Shown: piece by piece, positions 27,975 to 36,785 of the stretch
How positions within the stretch are numbered: the first letter of the stretch is position 1
Layout of the letters: each line of letters begins with the position of its first letter
Source: Lachnospiraceae bacterium FE2018
Lineage (GTDB): Bacteria; Bacillota; Clostridia; Lachnospirales; Lachnospiraceae
Assembly: GCA_000702845.1 (NCBI GenBank)
Contig: JNKK01000016.1
Coordinates: 1-57,992, forward strand
DNA: 57,992 nucleotides
Reading direction: 5' to 3'
Position numbers and translations under genes: made by a program
Notes under the pieces: model-generated
The model's input: only the letters and a program-made list of their open reading frames with translations
Told to the model about the DNA's origin: nothing
The model's database searches: none

Positions 27975-29126
27975 ATGGAAATCTATTTTGACAACGCGGC
28001 GACAACACAGCCGTATCCTGCGGTAAGAGAAACGGTTATGCAGATGATGGATGCAGATTACGGAAATCCGTCTTCTATGCATATGAAAGGCGTTGAGTCG
28101 GAGCGGTTTGTCCGCAGCGCAACAGAGACACTCGCCGGTCTGCTCCGCGTGAAACCGAAGGAGATCTTTTATACATCCGGCGGAACCGAGTCCAATAACT
28201 GGGCGCTGTTCGGAACTGCTGACCGGCAGAAGCGAAAGGGCAGACATATTATTATCAGTGCGGTAGAGCATGCAGCGGTATCTGCACCGGCAAAAGTCCT
28301 GGAAAAACAGGGATTTGAAGTGTCGCGCCTCGGAACGGATACGTTCGGAAGGGTAGATCCGGAGGAACTCCGGGCGGCAATGCGTGATGATACAATTCTG
28401 GTTTCCGTTATGTTTGTCAACAATGAAATCGGCACGATTGAGCCGATTGCGGAACTGGGCAGAGTCATTCATGCCTGCAATTCCGACACACTGTTTCACG
28501 TTGATGCCGTACAGGCATTCGGCAAACTGCCGATATATCCGAAACAGCTTCAGATTGATATGATGTCGGTAAGTGCCCACAAGATCCACGGACCGAAGGG
28601 GGCGGGATTCCTGTATGTCGGTGAAAAAGCACGGATCAATCCGCTGATTTACGGCGGCGGACAGCAGAATGATATGCGTTCCGGAACAGATAATGTTCCG
28701 GGAATTGCCGGTATGGCGAGGGCTGCGGAGGAGATTTACAGCCGCATGGATGCGAACAAAGAACATCTGTCGGCATTGAAATCCCGGCTGCGTGACGGCC
28801 TTGCAGAGATGGAAGACGTAGTTATTCACGCAGATCTTCCGGAAACAGCGCCGCATATTCTGAATGCTTCTTTTCTGGGGATACGAAGTGAAGTTCTGCT
28901 GCATACGCTGGAGGATGCGGGCATCTATGTTTCTGCGGGAAGTGCATGTTCCAGTCACAAGCGCGCAGGCAGCGCGACGCTGACGGCCATTGGCTGCAGT
29001 AAGGAAGAGATGGAATCGGCAGTCCGGTTCAGCTTCTCCGGGATGAATACCATTGAAGAAGTGGATGTTGCACTGGATGTGATTCGCAGAGTGGTTCCGC
29101 AGCTGCGCAGATTCCGCAGAAGATAA
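27975..29126 (+). CDS. Cysteine desulfurase (NifS/IscS family, ThiI partner)
   Basis: 383 residues. PLP aminotransferase fold type with YFDNAATTQPYP at the N-terminus, PLP lysine in SVSAHKIHGPKGAGFLY, and the sulfur-carrying cysteine in SAGSACSSHKRAGS near the C-terminus. Removes sulfur from cysteine to alanine and passes persulfide to an acceptor. Its position 16 nt before thiI makes ThiI the likely acceptor for tRNA 4-thiouridine, as in Bacillus NifZ-ThiI. No iscU is next to it. Confidence 0.94.
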   Translation: MEIYFDNAATTQPYPAVRETVMQMMDADYGNPSSMHMKGVESERFVRSATETLAGLLRVKPKEIFYTSGGTESNNWALFGTADRQKRKGRHIIISAVEHAAVSAPAKVLEKQGFEVSRLGTDTFGRVDPEELRAAMRDDTILVSVMFVNNEIGTIEPIAELGRVIHACNSDTLFHVDAVQAFGKLPIYPKQLQIDMMSVSAHKIHGPKGAGFLYVGEKARINPLIYGGGQQNDMRSGTDNVPGIAGMARAAEEIYSRMDANKEHLSALKSRLRDGLAEMEDVVIHADLPETAPHILNASFLGIRSEVLLHTLEDAGIYVSAGSACSSHKRAGSATLTAIGCSKEEMESAVRFSFSGMNTIEEVDVALDVIRRVVPQLRRFRRR

Positions 29127-29142
29127 AGAATGAGGAGATTAC

Positions 29143-30333
29143 ATGAGATATCAGTCATTTTTGGTGAAATACGCCGAAATCGCAATCAAGGGAAAGAACC
29201 GGCACATCTTTGAGGATGCGCTGATCCGCAACATCCGGTCAGCCCTGAAACCGGTGGACGGCATATTCCATGTGTTTAAGGAAATGGGCCGTCTTTACAT
29301 CAAAATGGATGAGCCGTATGATTACGACGGCGCGCTGGAAGCGCTGCAGCGTGTGTTCGGGATCGCCTATATCTGTCCGGTTGTCGCGGTTGATTCACTG
29401 GAATTTCCCGTGATTGCAGATCATGTCGCGGATTATATGCGAGCTGTTTATCCGGAGCAGGAAGCTTCCGGCAGAAGTTTCAAGGTTTTCGCGCGGCGCG
29501 CAAGCAAGCAGTATCCGATGGATTCCATGGAGATTGCCAGTGAACTGGGCGGCGTGATTCTTGAAGCGTGTCCGCATCTCCACGTCGACGTACATCATCC
29601 TGAAATCAGCCTGACAGTGGAGCTGCGCCAGCAGGCATATATTTATTCCGAAAACATTCCGGGACCGGGCGGCATGCCGGTGGGGACAAACGGCAGCGCC
29701 ATGCTGCTGCTTTCCGGCGGAATTGATTCACCGGTAGCGGGTTATATGATTGCAAAGCGCGGTGTCCGCATTGACGCGGTTTATTTTCACGCGCCGCCTT
29801 ACACCAGTGAGCGCGCGAAACAGAAAGTCGTGGACCTCGCCCGGCAGGTGGCAAAATACAGCGGACCGATTCGTCTGCATGTTGTTAATTTTACGGATAT
29901 TCAGCTTGCGATCTACGAGAAATGCCCGCATGACGAACTGACGATTATCATGCGCCGTTATATGATGCGGATTGCGGAGCAATTCGCAGGAAAGGACGGC
30001 GCGCAGGGTCTGATCACGGGCGAGAGCATCGGCCAGGTCGCAAGTCAGACCATTCAGAGTCTGGTCTGCACGAATGCCGTCTGCAGACTGCCGGTATTCC
30101 GGCCGCTGATCGGATTTGACAAGCAGGAGATCGTTGCTGTTTCGGAAAAAATCGGAACATATGAAACATCGATTCTTCCGTATGAAGACTGCTGTACGAT
30201 TTTCGTCGCGAAGCATCCGGTTACGAAACCCTCCCTGAAGCGGATTGAACATTCAGAGAAAAAACTGGCGGATGTAATTGATCAGCTGTATCAGGAGGCA
30301 CTGGATTCGGCAGAGACAATTGAGATTGGATGA
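29143..30333 (+). CDS. thiI: tRNA 4-thiouridine synthetase ThiI
   Basis: 396 residues: ferredoxin-like and THUMP domains (~1-165) and a PP-loop ATP pyrophosphatase domain with SGGIDSPVAGYMIAKRG and GLITGESIGQVASQT. The C-terminal rhodanese domain of the E. coli enzyme is absent, as in other Gram-positive ThiI. Modifies U8 of tRNA using sulfur from the adjacent desulfurase. ATG 29143 with GAGGAG SD. Confidence 0.95.
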   Translation: MRYQSFLVKYAEIAIKGKNRHIFEDALIRNIRSALKPVDGIFHVFKEMGRLYIKMDEPYDYDGALEALQRVFGIAYICPVVAVDSLEFPVIADHVADYMRAVYPEQEASGRSFKVFARRASKQYPMDSMEIASELGGVILEACPHLHVDVHHPEISLTVELRQQAYIYSENIPGPGGMPVGTNGSAMLLLSGGIDSPVAGYMIAKRGVRIDAVYFHAPPYTSERAKQKVVDLARQVAKYSGPIRLHVVNFTDIQLAIYEKCPHDELTIIMRRYMMRIAEQFAGKDGAQGLITGESIGQVASQTIQSLVCTNAVCRLPVFRPLIGFDKQEIVAVSEKIGTYETSILPYEDCCTIFVAKHPVTKPSLKRIEHSEKKLADVIDQLYQEALDSAETIEIG

Positions 30334-30345
30334 GAAGAAAGAAAA

Positions 30346-30379
30346 AGCCCCCGCGTCTTTTCAATGCGACACGGGGGTT
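30346..30379. terminator. Convergent terminator between thiI and the HPr-like gene
   Basis: AGCCCCCGCGTC (30346-30357) pairs with GACACGGGGGTT (30368-30379). On the minus strand it is followed by TTTTTC, so it is mainly the terminator of the HPr-like gene. Confidence 0.85.
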
Positions 30380-30405
30380 GTCTTCTGAATTCTGAAAAAT
30401 CGTTC

Positions 30406-30645
30406 TTACTGTTCAACAATGTATGGCTCAAGAACAGAGAGCACTGTATCAAGATCATCTCCATCGGTGTGGATGTTCAGGTCAATCGTCTTGGAGAGAT
30501 CGAGACTGAAAATACCCATAATGGACTTTGCATCAATTACATAGCGGCCTGATACGAGGTCAAAATCAAAGTTGAACCGGTTGATCGTATTTACGAAAGC
30601 CTTAACTTTGTCGATGGAATCCAGAGAAATACGTACGGTCTTCAT
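30406..30645 (-). CDS. HPr-family protein lacking the phospho-histidine
   Basis: 79 residues with the HPr open-faced sandwich pattern (MKTVRISLDSIDKVKAFVNTIN...VIDAKSIMGIFSLDLSKTIDLNI). The His-15 motif (GLHARPA) is gone, replaced by SLDSIDK, so it cannot carry PTS phosphate; a serine in the SIMGIFSL region equivalent to Ser-46 remains. This resembles Crh-like regulatory paralogues in logic, though not close in sequence. Alone on the minus strand with its own promoter and terminator. ATG 30645 with GGAGG SD; an upstream in-frame ATG at 30720 lies in the promoter and is rejected. Confidence 0.85.
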   Translation of the reverse strand: MKTVRISLDSIDKVKAFVNTINRFNFDFDLVSGRYVIDAKSIMGIFSLDLSKTIDLNIHTDGDDLDTVLSVLEPYIVEQ

Positions 30646-30691
30646 TGTGGTTCCTCCATTTCCTGAAAACTTCTTTCCTTTTTCATCGGCT

Positions 30692-30720
30692 ATATTACAA
30701 CCGGTCTTCAGAAAAGTCAA
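30692..30720 (-). promoter_or_regulatory. Promoter of the HPr-like gene
   Basis: Minus strand TTGACT (30720-30715), 17 bp, TAATAT (30697-30692), ~50 nt before the start codon. Confidence 0.82.
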
Positions 30721-30839
30721 GCTGAAATGTCAATATATTAACAAATTCACAAAAATGTCACGAATTCGTATCAGAATATGCATTTATAAGATGACTGGTA
30801 TTCGGGTATGACGTGTTGAAGAATGAATGGGATAAATAT

Positions 30840-32225
30840 ATGAAGCAACAGAAAGCGGCGCTCCACAATCTGGGGTGCAAGGTAAATGCATATGAACTGG
30901 AAGCGGTCAGACAGCTGCTGGAGGGCAGCGGCTATGAGATCGTTCCGTTTGCGCCCGGCGCGGACCTGTATGTGATCAATACCTGTACGGTCACAAGTAT
31001 TGCAGATAAAAAATCCCGTCAGATGCTGCACAAAGCGAAGAAAATGAATCCGGATGCGATTGTTGTCGCCATGGGATGTTACGCGCAGATCAACGGAGAC
31101 AGTCTGAAAAAAGATCCGGCGATCGATATCGTAATCGGCAACAACAGACGGATGGAACTGATACAGGTGATTCAGGCGCATCAGACAAGCAACGAGAAAC
31201 AGGATGCCAGAATTAATATCAACCAGACAGCAATTTACGAGCCGCTTTCCATCAGCAGGTCATCGGAGCATACACGTGCTTTTATTAAGGTTCAGGACGG
31301 CTGCAATCAGTTCTGTACCTATTGTATGATACCGTATGCGCGGGGGCGCGTGCGCAGCAGAAAGCCGGAGGATGTTGTCAGTGAAGTGACGAGGCTGGCG
31401 GAGAACGGTACGCGGGAAGTGGTCATTACAGGAATCCACGTCTGTTCTTACGGTCAGGATTTCGAAAAAGCAAAGCATCCGGAGATGCCGCCTTGTCCAG
31501 AGACTGTCGAAAGCGGACGCGGGCAGAAGATTGATTTGCTCTATCTTCTGCAGCAGGTGGATAAAATCCCGGGCATTGAGCGCATACGTCTGGGCTCGCT
31601 GGAGCCTACGGTGATGACAGAAGAGACGGCAGAGGGCATGGCCCGGCTGAAAAAGCTCTGTCCGCACTTCCATTTATCACTGCAGAGCGGCTGCGACGCA
31701 ACGCTGAAACGGATGAATCGCGGCTATACAGCGGCGGAATACCGCGGGATCGTCGATCTGCTGCGTAAAAAATTCGACCGGCCGTCGATTACGACAGACG
31801 TGATTGTCGGATTCCCAGGCGAGACAGATGCGGAATTTGCAGAGAGCAAAGCATTTATTGAAGAAATCTTTTTCTATGAGACACATATTTTTCCATATTC
31901 CAGGCGGTCGGGAACACGCGCAGCCGGATTTCCGGATCAGATTCCTGAGTCTGTCAAGAAAGAGCGCGCCCGCATCTTAAGAGAAATCAGTGACAGCAGG
32001 AAAGAAACCTGGCTGCGTCAGCATGTCGGGGAGATGACGGAAATACTGCCGGAGGAACAGATCAGCCTGAAAGGGAAAACATACTGGCGCGGACATACGC
32101 CGCGCTATCAGGAGGCACTTCTGCCGGTGGATGGCAGCAGCGAAACGATTACTGCCGGCCTTCCGGTCAGCGCCGGCATACTTGATGTGGCCGAAAAACA
32201 GTATCTTTTGTGCAAAAAAGTGTGA
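30840..32225 (+). CDS. mtaB: tRNA t6A37 methylthiotransferase
   Basis: 461 residues from ATG 30840: UPF0004 domain with three cluster cysteines (LGCKVN, NTCTV, GCYAQ), radical SAM domain with [15 protein letters not shown], and a C-terminal TRAM domain. Adds methylthio to t6A37 of ANN-decoding tRNAs (MtaB/YqeV type rather than MiaB, judged by the short N-terminus and ARGRVRSR motif). The TTG at 30813 gives nine extra residues; ATG 30840 fits the usual MKxxxAxxxLGCKVN start although its SD is weak. Confidence 0.93.
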   Translation: MKQQKAALHNLGCKVNAYELEAVRQLLEGSGYEIVPFAPGADLYVINTCTVTSIADKKSRQMLHKAKKMNPDAIVVAMGCYAQINGDSLKKDPAIDIVIGNNRRMELIQVIQAHQTSNEKQDARININQTAIYEPLSISRSSEHTRAFIKVQDGCNQFCTYCMIPYARGRVRSRKPEDVVSEVTRLAENGTREVVITGIHVCSYGQDFEKAKHPEMPPCPETVESGRGQKIDLLYLLQQVDKIPGIERIRLGSLEPTVMTEETAEGMARLKKLCPHFHLSLQSGCDATLKRMNRGYTAAEYRGIVDLLRKKFDRPSITTDVIVGFPGETDAEFAESKAFIEEIFFYETHIFPYSRRSGTRAAGFPDQIPESVKKERARILREISDSRKETWLRQHVGEMTEILPEEQISLKGKTYWRGHTPRYQEALLPVDGSSETITAGLPVSAGILDVAEKQYLLCKKV

Positions 32226-32238
32226 AATTTTCTGACAC

Positions 32239-32267
32239 TTGCTATTTTCTATTACGCAGTGTAAAAT
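32239..32267 (+). promoter_or_regulatory. Promoter of ireB-ruvX
   Basis: TTGCTA (32239-32244), 17 bp, TAAAAT (32262-32267), about 60 nt before the ireB start. Confidence 0.75.
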
Positions 32268-32326
32268 ATATAGTGTTTTTCGTATTGTGCAGGAATTGCC
32301 TGCATGGGGAGATTGAGGGTATTATT

Positions 32327-32596
32327 ATGAGCCAGACAGACAGCACACAGTTTTTTGATGTAAGACTGGAATCTGATATTTCCGTGCGTGAAGTCCTGAA
32401 TTCCGTCTACGAGGCAATGATTGAGAAGGGTTACAATCCGGTCAACCAGATTGTCGGCTATATTATGTCCGGTGATCCGACCTACGTAACCAGCCATAAG
32501 GGCGCGCGCAGCAAAATCATGAAGGTTGAGCGCGACGAGCTGGTCGAGGAACTGCTGCGTGACTATATCAGGCATGAGACCGGAAAGGAAGTATAA
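32327..32596 (+). CDS. ireB: IreB family regulatory phosphoprotein (UPF0297)
   Basis: 89 residues, full length for the family ([58 protein letters not shown]). IreB is a substrate of the Ser/Thr kinase IreK in Enterococcus, where it modulates cephalosporin resistance. ATG 32327 with GAGGG; a longer frame from 32210 is rejected because it crosses the promoter. The stop overlaps the ruvX start by one base (TAATG). Confidence 0.94.
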   Translation: MSQTDSTQFFDVRLESDISVREVLNSVYEAMIEKGYNPVNQIVGYIMSGDPTYVTSHKGARSKIMKVERDELVEELLRDYIRHETGKEV

Positions 32597-33030
32597 TGGC
32601 CAGAATACTGGGGCTTGATTTTGGTGCGAAGACCGTCGGTGTCGCTGTCAGTGATCCGCTTGAAATCACTGCGCAGGGTGTCGAGATTATCCGCAGAAAA
32701 TCCGAGAACAAGCTCCGGCAGACCCTTGCGCGCATTGAGGAACTTGCTTCCTCTTACGAGGCTGTCCGCATTGTGATCGGACTGCCGCGGCATATGAACA
32801 ATGATTTCGGTGAGCGCGCGGAGAAGACCAGGGCTTTTGGGGAAGCAGTCGCACGGCGGACCGGACTTCCGGTCACCTATCGCGATGAGCGTCTGACAAC
32901 AGTCGCCGCAGACAGGGCCATGAATGAGATGAATCTGCGCGGCGCAGCCCGTAAAGAGGTGGTCGATGAGATTGCAGCTGTGCTGATTCTGCAGAACTGG
33001 CTGGACAGTCCGGAACACGAGACCGGCTGA
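32596..33030 (+). CDS. ruvX: Holliday-junction resolvase-like RuvX (YqgF)
   Basis: 144 residues. RNase H-like fold with [16 protein letters not shown] at the N-terminus, [10 protein letters not shown] and [15 protein letters not shown] carrying the acidic residues. The family is required for 5' pre-16S rRNA maturation in E. coli and was named for Holliday-junction resolution. Translationally coupled to ireB. Confidence 0.96.
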   Translation: MARILGLDFGAKTVGVAVSDPLEITAQGVEIIRRKSENKLRQTLARIEELASSYEAVRIVIGLPRHMNNDFGERAEKTRAFGEAVARRTGLPVTYRDERLTTVAADRAMNEMNLRGAARKEVVDEIAAVLILQNWLDSPEHETG

Positions 33031-33393
33031 CAGACCAGAGCAAGCGTTTTACCGTTCGGAACGTAACAGGAACGGAAATCATATCAAATAATTTATTAAA
33101 GAAGAAACTTAAAAACGGAGAGCATGTGTGCCGGCGGCAAAAGATTGCTGCCGGGATTATAATAACCGGATGATTCTGTCCGCTGACTGCGGTCTGCCGG
33201 AGAACGGCCGGGTGAGACTGAAACACCCGCTGTACTGCGGAATACGGCTGATGCGGACCGTTATCCGGTTCTGATCAGATTTGCACGGTATTATCATGTA
33301 AAAATACAGGACGCAGCAGCCTGATCCTGCCTGAGGGTGAGGAGCGGGCCGGTGCGGCCTGCGCATGCGTCTCCACGTTAGAATGGAGGCATT
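33031..33393 (+). other. 363-bp gap between ruvX and rnj
   Basis: No convincing gene. In related genomes small genes (DUF1292/yrzB, fur-like) often lie here, and only short SD-less frames are seen (for example 33170-33274). Small dyads (GCCGGCGG...CTGCCGGG; GCCGGTGCGGCC) are present. A possible promoter is TTGCAC near 33288 with no good -10. It may be the decayed remnant of a lost gene. Confidence 0.4.
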
Positions 33394-35058
33394 TTGAGTA
33401 AACAGGAGAAACAATCATTAAAGATCATTCCGCTCGGCGGTCTGGAGCAGATCGGAATGAACATTACAGCATTTGAATACGATGACAGCATTGTAGTCGT
33501 GGATTGCGGCATGGCATTTCCGGATGATGAAATGCTTGGCATCGACATGGTTATTCCGGATATTTCCTATCTGCTGGAAAACAGCGATAAGGTGAAAGGT
33601 TTCGTCATCACGCACGGACATGAAGATCATATCGGCGCGCTTCCTTATATTCTGAAGCAGCTCAATGTTCCGATTTATGCGACGAAACTGACGATCGGTC
33701 TGATTGAAAACAAGTTTCAGGAACACGATCTGATGAATACGACCCGGCGCAAGACAATCCAGTTTGGACAGTCCATCAATCTGGGCTGCTTCCGGATTGA
33801 GTTTATTAAGACAAATCACAGCATCCAGGATGCTGCCGCACTGGCAATTTATTCCCCGGCGGGCATTGTCGTGCATACAGGTGACTTTAAGGTGGACTAT
33901 ACACCGGTATATGGTGATGCCATCGATCTGCAGCGGTTTGCCGAGATTGGAAAAAAAGGCGTGCTCGCTATGATGTGCGACAGCACAAATGCGGAGCGGC
34001 CCGGTTTTACGATGTCAGAGCGTACTGTCGGCGGCACAATCGACAGTCTTTTTGCCGAGAATATGAATTCGCGCATTATTATCGCGACATTCGCGTCAAA
34101 TGTGGACCGCGTGCAGCAGATTATTAATTCTGCAAAGAAATTCGACCGCAAAGTCGTGGTTCAGGGGCGGAGCATGGAGAATGTCATTGCAACCGCGTCG
34201 GAACTGGGCTATCTGAGTATCCCGGAGCATACGCTGATCGATATCAATGAGATGAAGAACTACCCGGATGAGAAAATGGTCCTCGTCACGACAGGAAGCC
34301 AGGGCGAGTCCATGGCGGCCCTCTCGAGAATGGCTGCGGATCTTCATAAAAAAGTAACGATTAAACCAAATGACACGATAATCTTCAGTTCCCATCCGAT
34401 TCCGGGAAATGAGAAGGCTGTGTCCAACGTAATCAATGAACTGTATGAAAAAGGCGCAAAGGTGATTTTTCAGGACGTTCATGTCTCAGGACATGCCTGT
34501 CAGGAAGAAATCAAACTGCTCTATTCGCTGGTGCGCCCGAAATACGCAATTCCGGTGCACGGAGAATTCCGTCATCTGACGGCACAGGCAAACATTGCCA
34601 AATCTCTGGGAATTGACACGGAAAATATCTTTCTGCTGCATTCAGGTGATGTATTATCTCTTTCTGAAGAAAAAGCAGAGGTAGTAGATAAGGTTCAGAC
34701 CGGCGGCATCATGGTCGACGGACTGGGGGTCGGTGACGTCGGAAATATTGTGCTGCGCGACCGGCAGAAACTGTCGGAAGACGGCATTATTATTGTCGTG
34801 TTCACGCTGGAGCGGTATGGAAGGCAGGTACTTGCCGGTCCGGATATTGTGTCCCGCGGATTCGTTTATGTGCGGGAATCAGAAGATCTGATGGATGAGG
34901 CGCATATCGTCGCGGAGGAAACCATCAATGACTGTCTGAACAATCATATGACCGACTGGGCCAGAATCAAGAGCGCGGTCAAAGATGCACTCAGCAGTTT
35001 TGTCTGGAAACGCACCAAGAGAAGACCGATGATTCTTCCGATTATCATGGAAGCCTGA
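33394..35058 (+). CDS. rnj: Ribonuclease J
   Basis: 554 residues. Metallo-beta-lactamase domain with HGHEDHIGALPY, beta-CASP domain (SSHPIPGNEKAVSNVINELY, VSGHACQEEIKLL), PVHGEFRHL and the C-terminal dimerisation region. Combines 5'-3' exo- and endoribonuclease activity in mRNA turnover and rRNA maturation. TTG start at 33394 preceded by TGGAGGC. The HVSGHA motif and overall length match RNase J1/J2. Confidence 0.96.
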   Translation: MSKQEKQSLKIIPLGGLEQIGMNITAFEYDDSIVVVDCGMAFPDDEMLGIDMVIPDISYLLENSDKVKGFVITHGHEDHIGALPYILKQLNVPIYATKLTIGLIENKFQEHDLMNTTRRKTIQFGQSINLGCFRIEFIKTNHSIQDAAALAIYSPAGIVVHTGDFKVDYTPVYGDAIDLQRFAEIGKKGVLAMMCDSTNAERPGFTMSERTVGGTIDSLFAENMNSRIIIATFASNVDRVQQIINSAKKFDRKVVVQGRSMENVIATASELGYLSIPEHTLIDINEMKNYPDEKMVLVTTGSQGESMAALSRMAADLHKKVTIKPNDTIIFSSHPIPGNEKAVSNVINELYEKGAKVIFQDVHVSGHACQEEIKLLYSLVRPKYAIPVHGEFRHLTAQANIAKSLGIDTENIFLLHSGDVLSLSEEKAEVVDKVQTGGIMVDGLGVGDVGNIVLRDRQKLSEDGIIIVVFTLERYGRQVLAGPDIVSRGFVYVRESEDLMDEAHIVAEETINDCLNNHMTDWARIKSAVKDALSSFVWKRTKRRPMILPIIMEA

Positions 35059-35136
35059 GAAGAAAAAAGCTGCACGCAGTGTGCAGCGGCTGCAGAACAG
35101 CGCAGGAAATAATTACAGGAAGCGGGGCGGTGTCTG

Positions 35137-35469
35137 ATGATTATATCAGGAAAGATACGCGAACTAACCAATCTGATTAAGCGGACAGAAGAATACAGAC
35201 GATATCAGCGCGTGCGGATTGAACTGGATCAGCAGGCGGAACTGAAGAAGCAGGTCGATGCATTCCGGATTGAGAAGTACAGGATGCAGCAGTTTGGCGC
35301 CGATATGTATGCAGCTGCAGATGAACTGCATGCCAGATATCATTTTCTGATGGAGGATCCGCTTGTTCTGGAATATCTGGAACTTGAGAATACAATCTGC
35401 AAGATGATTCGTGAGACCTGCGATGAAATTGTACAGGAAATCCCGCTGGATCTGCCGGATATCGGATAA
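35137..35469 (+). CDS. YlbF/YmcA family protein
   Basis: 110 residues, all helical (LIKRTEEYRRYQRVRIELDQQAELKKQVDAFRIEKYRMQQ...DPLVLEYLELENTICKMIRETCDEIVQEI). The family forms the Y-complex that works with RNase Y in Bacillus mRNA processing; the next-door RNase J gene fits an RNA-processing role, but that is inference. ATG 35137 with AGCGGGGCGG-type weak SD. Confidence 0.8.
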   Translation: MIISGKIRELTNLIKRTEEYRRYQRVRIELDQQAELKKQVDAFRIEKYRMQQFGADMYAAADELHARYHFLMEDPLVLEYLELENTICKMIRETCDEIVQEIPLDLPDIG

Positions 35470-35531
35470 GGATCCCGCATCTGACAACAGTTGACTGCTG
35501 GTGGAATACTGAGATTCGAGGAGTAAAAACA

Positions 35532-35987
35532 ATGGATAATGAAGTCAGCACCGGAAGAGGTTACCGGATTGCCGTCAGCGGCATGAAAAATCTGATTAAA
35601 ATACTGGTGGTAATCTGTATCGCGATTGCCCTGGTTCTCCTGAGCCGCAGTGCTTATAAGCTGGGATATCAGGTTTTTTACCAGCAGCCTGTGGATCAGG
35701 GTGAGGGGCGTGAGATTACAGTCAATATCACTGCAGATATGTCCGTGACAGATATCGGTGAAATGCTGAAAAATGCCGGTCTTCTGGAGGAGGAGCCAAC
35801 CGTATTCCGCCTGCAGGAGTTCTTTTCCGATTATCACAACAAGATCAATCCGGGTACTTACACACTGCGCACAGGAATGACAGCAGATGAGATGCTGCGT
35901 GTTATGGGCGGTGACGGCGAGGAGAATGGCACTGATACCGGAACGGAACAGACACCGGAGAATCCCGCAGGCAAGGAACTGGTCTGA
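35532..35987 (+). CDS. MltG/YceG-like membrane protein without catalytic domain
   Basis: 151 residues. One transmembrane helix (~18-42) then a LysM-like YceG segment (VNITADMSVTDIGEMLKNAGLLEEEPTVFRLQEFFSDYHNKINPGTYTLRTGMTADEMLRVM), ending in a Gly/Glu/Thr tail. The lytic transglycosylase domain of true MltG (~340 residues) with its catalytic Glu is missing, so it is a short form that probably only binds. The position before trmR is the same as yrrL in Bacillus. Confidence 0.8.
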   Translation: MDNEVSTGRGYRIAVSGMKNLIKILVVICIAIALVLLSRSAYKLGYQVFYQQPVDQGEGREITVNITADMSVTDIGEMLKNAGLLEEEPTVFRLQEFFSDYHNKINPGTYTLRTGMTADEMLRVMGGDGEENGTDTGTEQTPENPAGKELV

Positions 35988-35988
35988 T

Positions 35989-36633
35989 ATGATAATCCCT
36001 GATCGAATTATGACATTTATTAATTCGCTGGATGACGGGCTTTCGCCGTTTCTGGAATGCCTCGCAAAGGAGGCACAGGAAACAGAAGTCCCGATCATCC
36101 GGCGGGATATGCAGAGCCTGCTGAAGGTTCTGATTACTATGAAGCAGCCGCATCGAATTCTGGAAATCGGTACGGCTGTTGGCTTTTCTGCAATTCTGAT
36201 GGCGGAGTATGCGCCGGGAGACAGCACAATTACCACCATTGAGCAATATGAGAAGCGGATTCCGCTGGCTAAAGAGAATTTCCGGCGCGCAGGGTATCAG
36301 AACCGGATTGAGCTGCTCGAAGGTGATGCGGCTGTGATTCTGCCCGGACTTGCTGATTCGTACGATTTTATTTTTATGGATGCGGCAAAGGGACAGTATC
36401 CGGCGCTGCTGGATGACTGTCTGCGTCTGCTCGCACCGGGCGGCGTGCTCGTCTCGGACAACGTGCTGCAGGACGGCGATCTGATTGAATCACACTATAT
36501 CGTAGAACGCAGAAACCGCACGATCTATAAACGGATGCGGTCCTATCTGTATACACTGAAACATCATCCGGAACTCGAGACGGCAATACTGCCGGTCGGG
36601 GACGGTGTGACGGTTTCAGTGAAAAAGAGATAA
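35989..36633 (+). CDS. trmR: tRNA 5-hydroxyuridine methyltransferase (TrmR) / O-methyltransferase family 3
   Basis: 214 residues. Class I SAM methyltransferase of the O-methyltransferase 3 family: ILEIGTAVGFSAILMAEYAP (motif I), YDFIFMDAAKGQYPALLDDCLRLLAPGGVLVSDNVLQDG with metal-binding acids. In Bacillus TrmR (YrrM) methylates 5-hydroxyuridine in tRNA made by the U32 proteins; the U32 gene follows here. ATG 35989 lies just after the stop of the MltG-like gene; the longer frame beginning at 35887 is rejected. Confidence 0.88.
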   Translation: MIIPDRIMTFINSLDDGLSPFLECLAKEAQETEVPIIRRDMQSLLKVLITMKQPHRILEIGTAVGFSAILMAEYAPGDSTITTIEQYEKRIPLAKENFRRAGYQNRIELLEGDAAVILPGLADSYDFIFMDAAKGQYPALLDDCLRLLAPGGVLVSDNVLQDGDLIESHYIVERRNRTIYKRMRSYLYTLKHHPELETAILPVGDGVTVSVKKR

Positions 36634-36764
36634 GAATCAACATTTCAACGCAGGCACGCTCTCGCTAGCTCGGATTCGCAGCGGTACATAAGCTTCACAG
36701 GGAGTCCCTGTTCAGCTAGTACCGGCGATCCTCGGACTGCCTGCTTATGAAATTGTTGATTCTT
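36632..36764. repeat. ~130-bp structured intergenic repeat, copy 2
   Basis: Same architecture and much of the same sequence as 26060-26190 (shared cores GCAGCGGTAC, AAGCTTCAC, GTACCGGCGATC, CTGCTTATG). Outer arms AAGAATCAACATTTCA / TGAAATTGTTGATTCTT, GCAGGC/GCCTGC, apical ACAGGG-agt-CCCTGT. The left arm begins inside the trmR stop codon; T-rich right end. Same orientation as copy 1 relative to the adjacent genes. Confidence 0.85.
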
Positions 36765-36785
36765 CAGGGAGAAGGGAATAGATAA

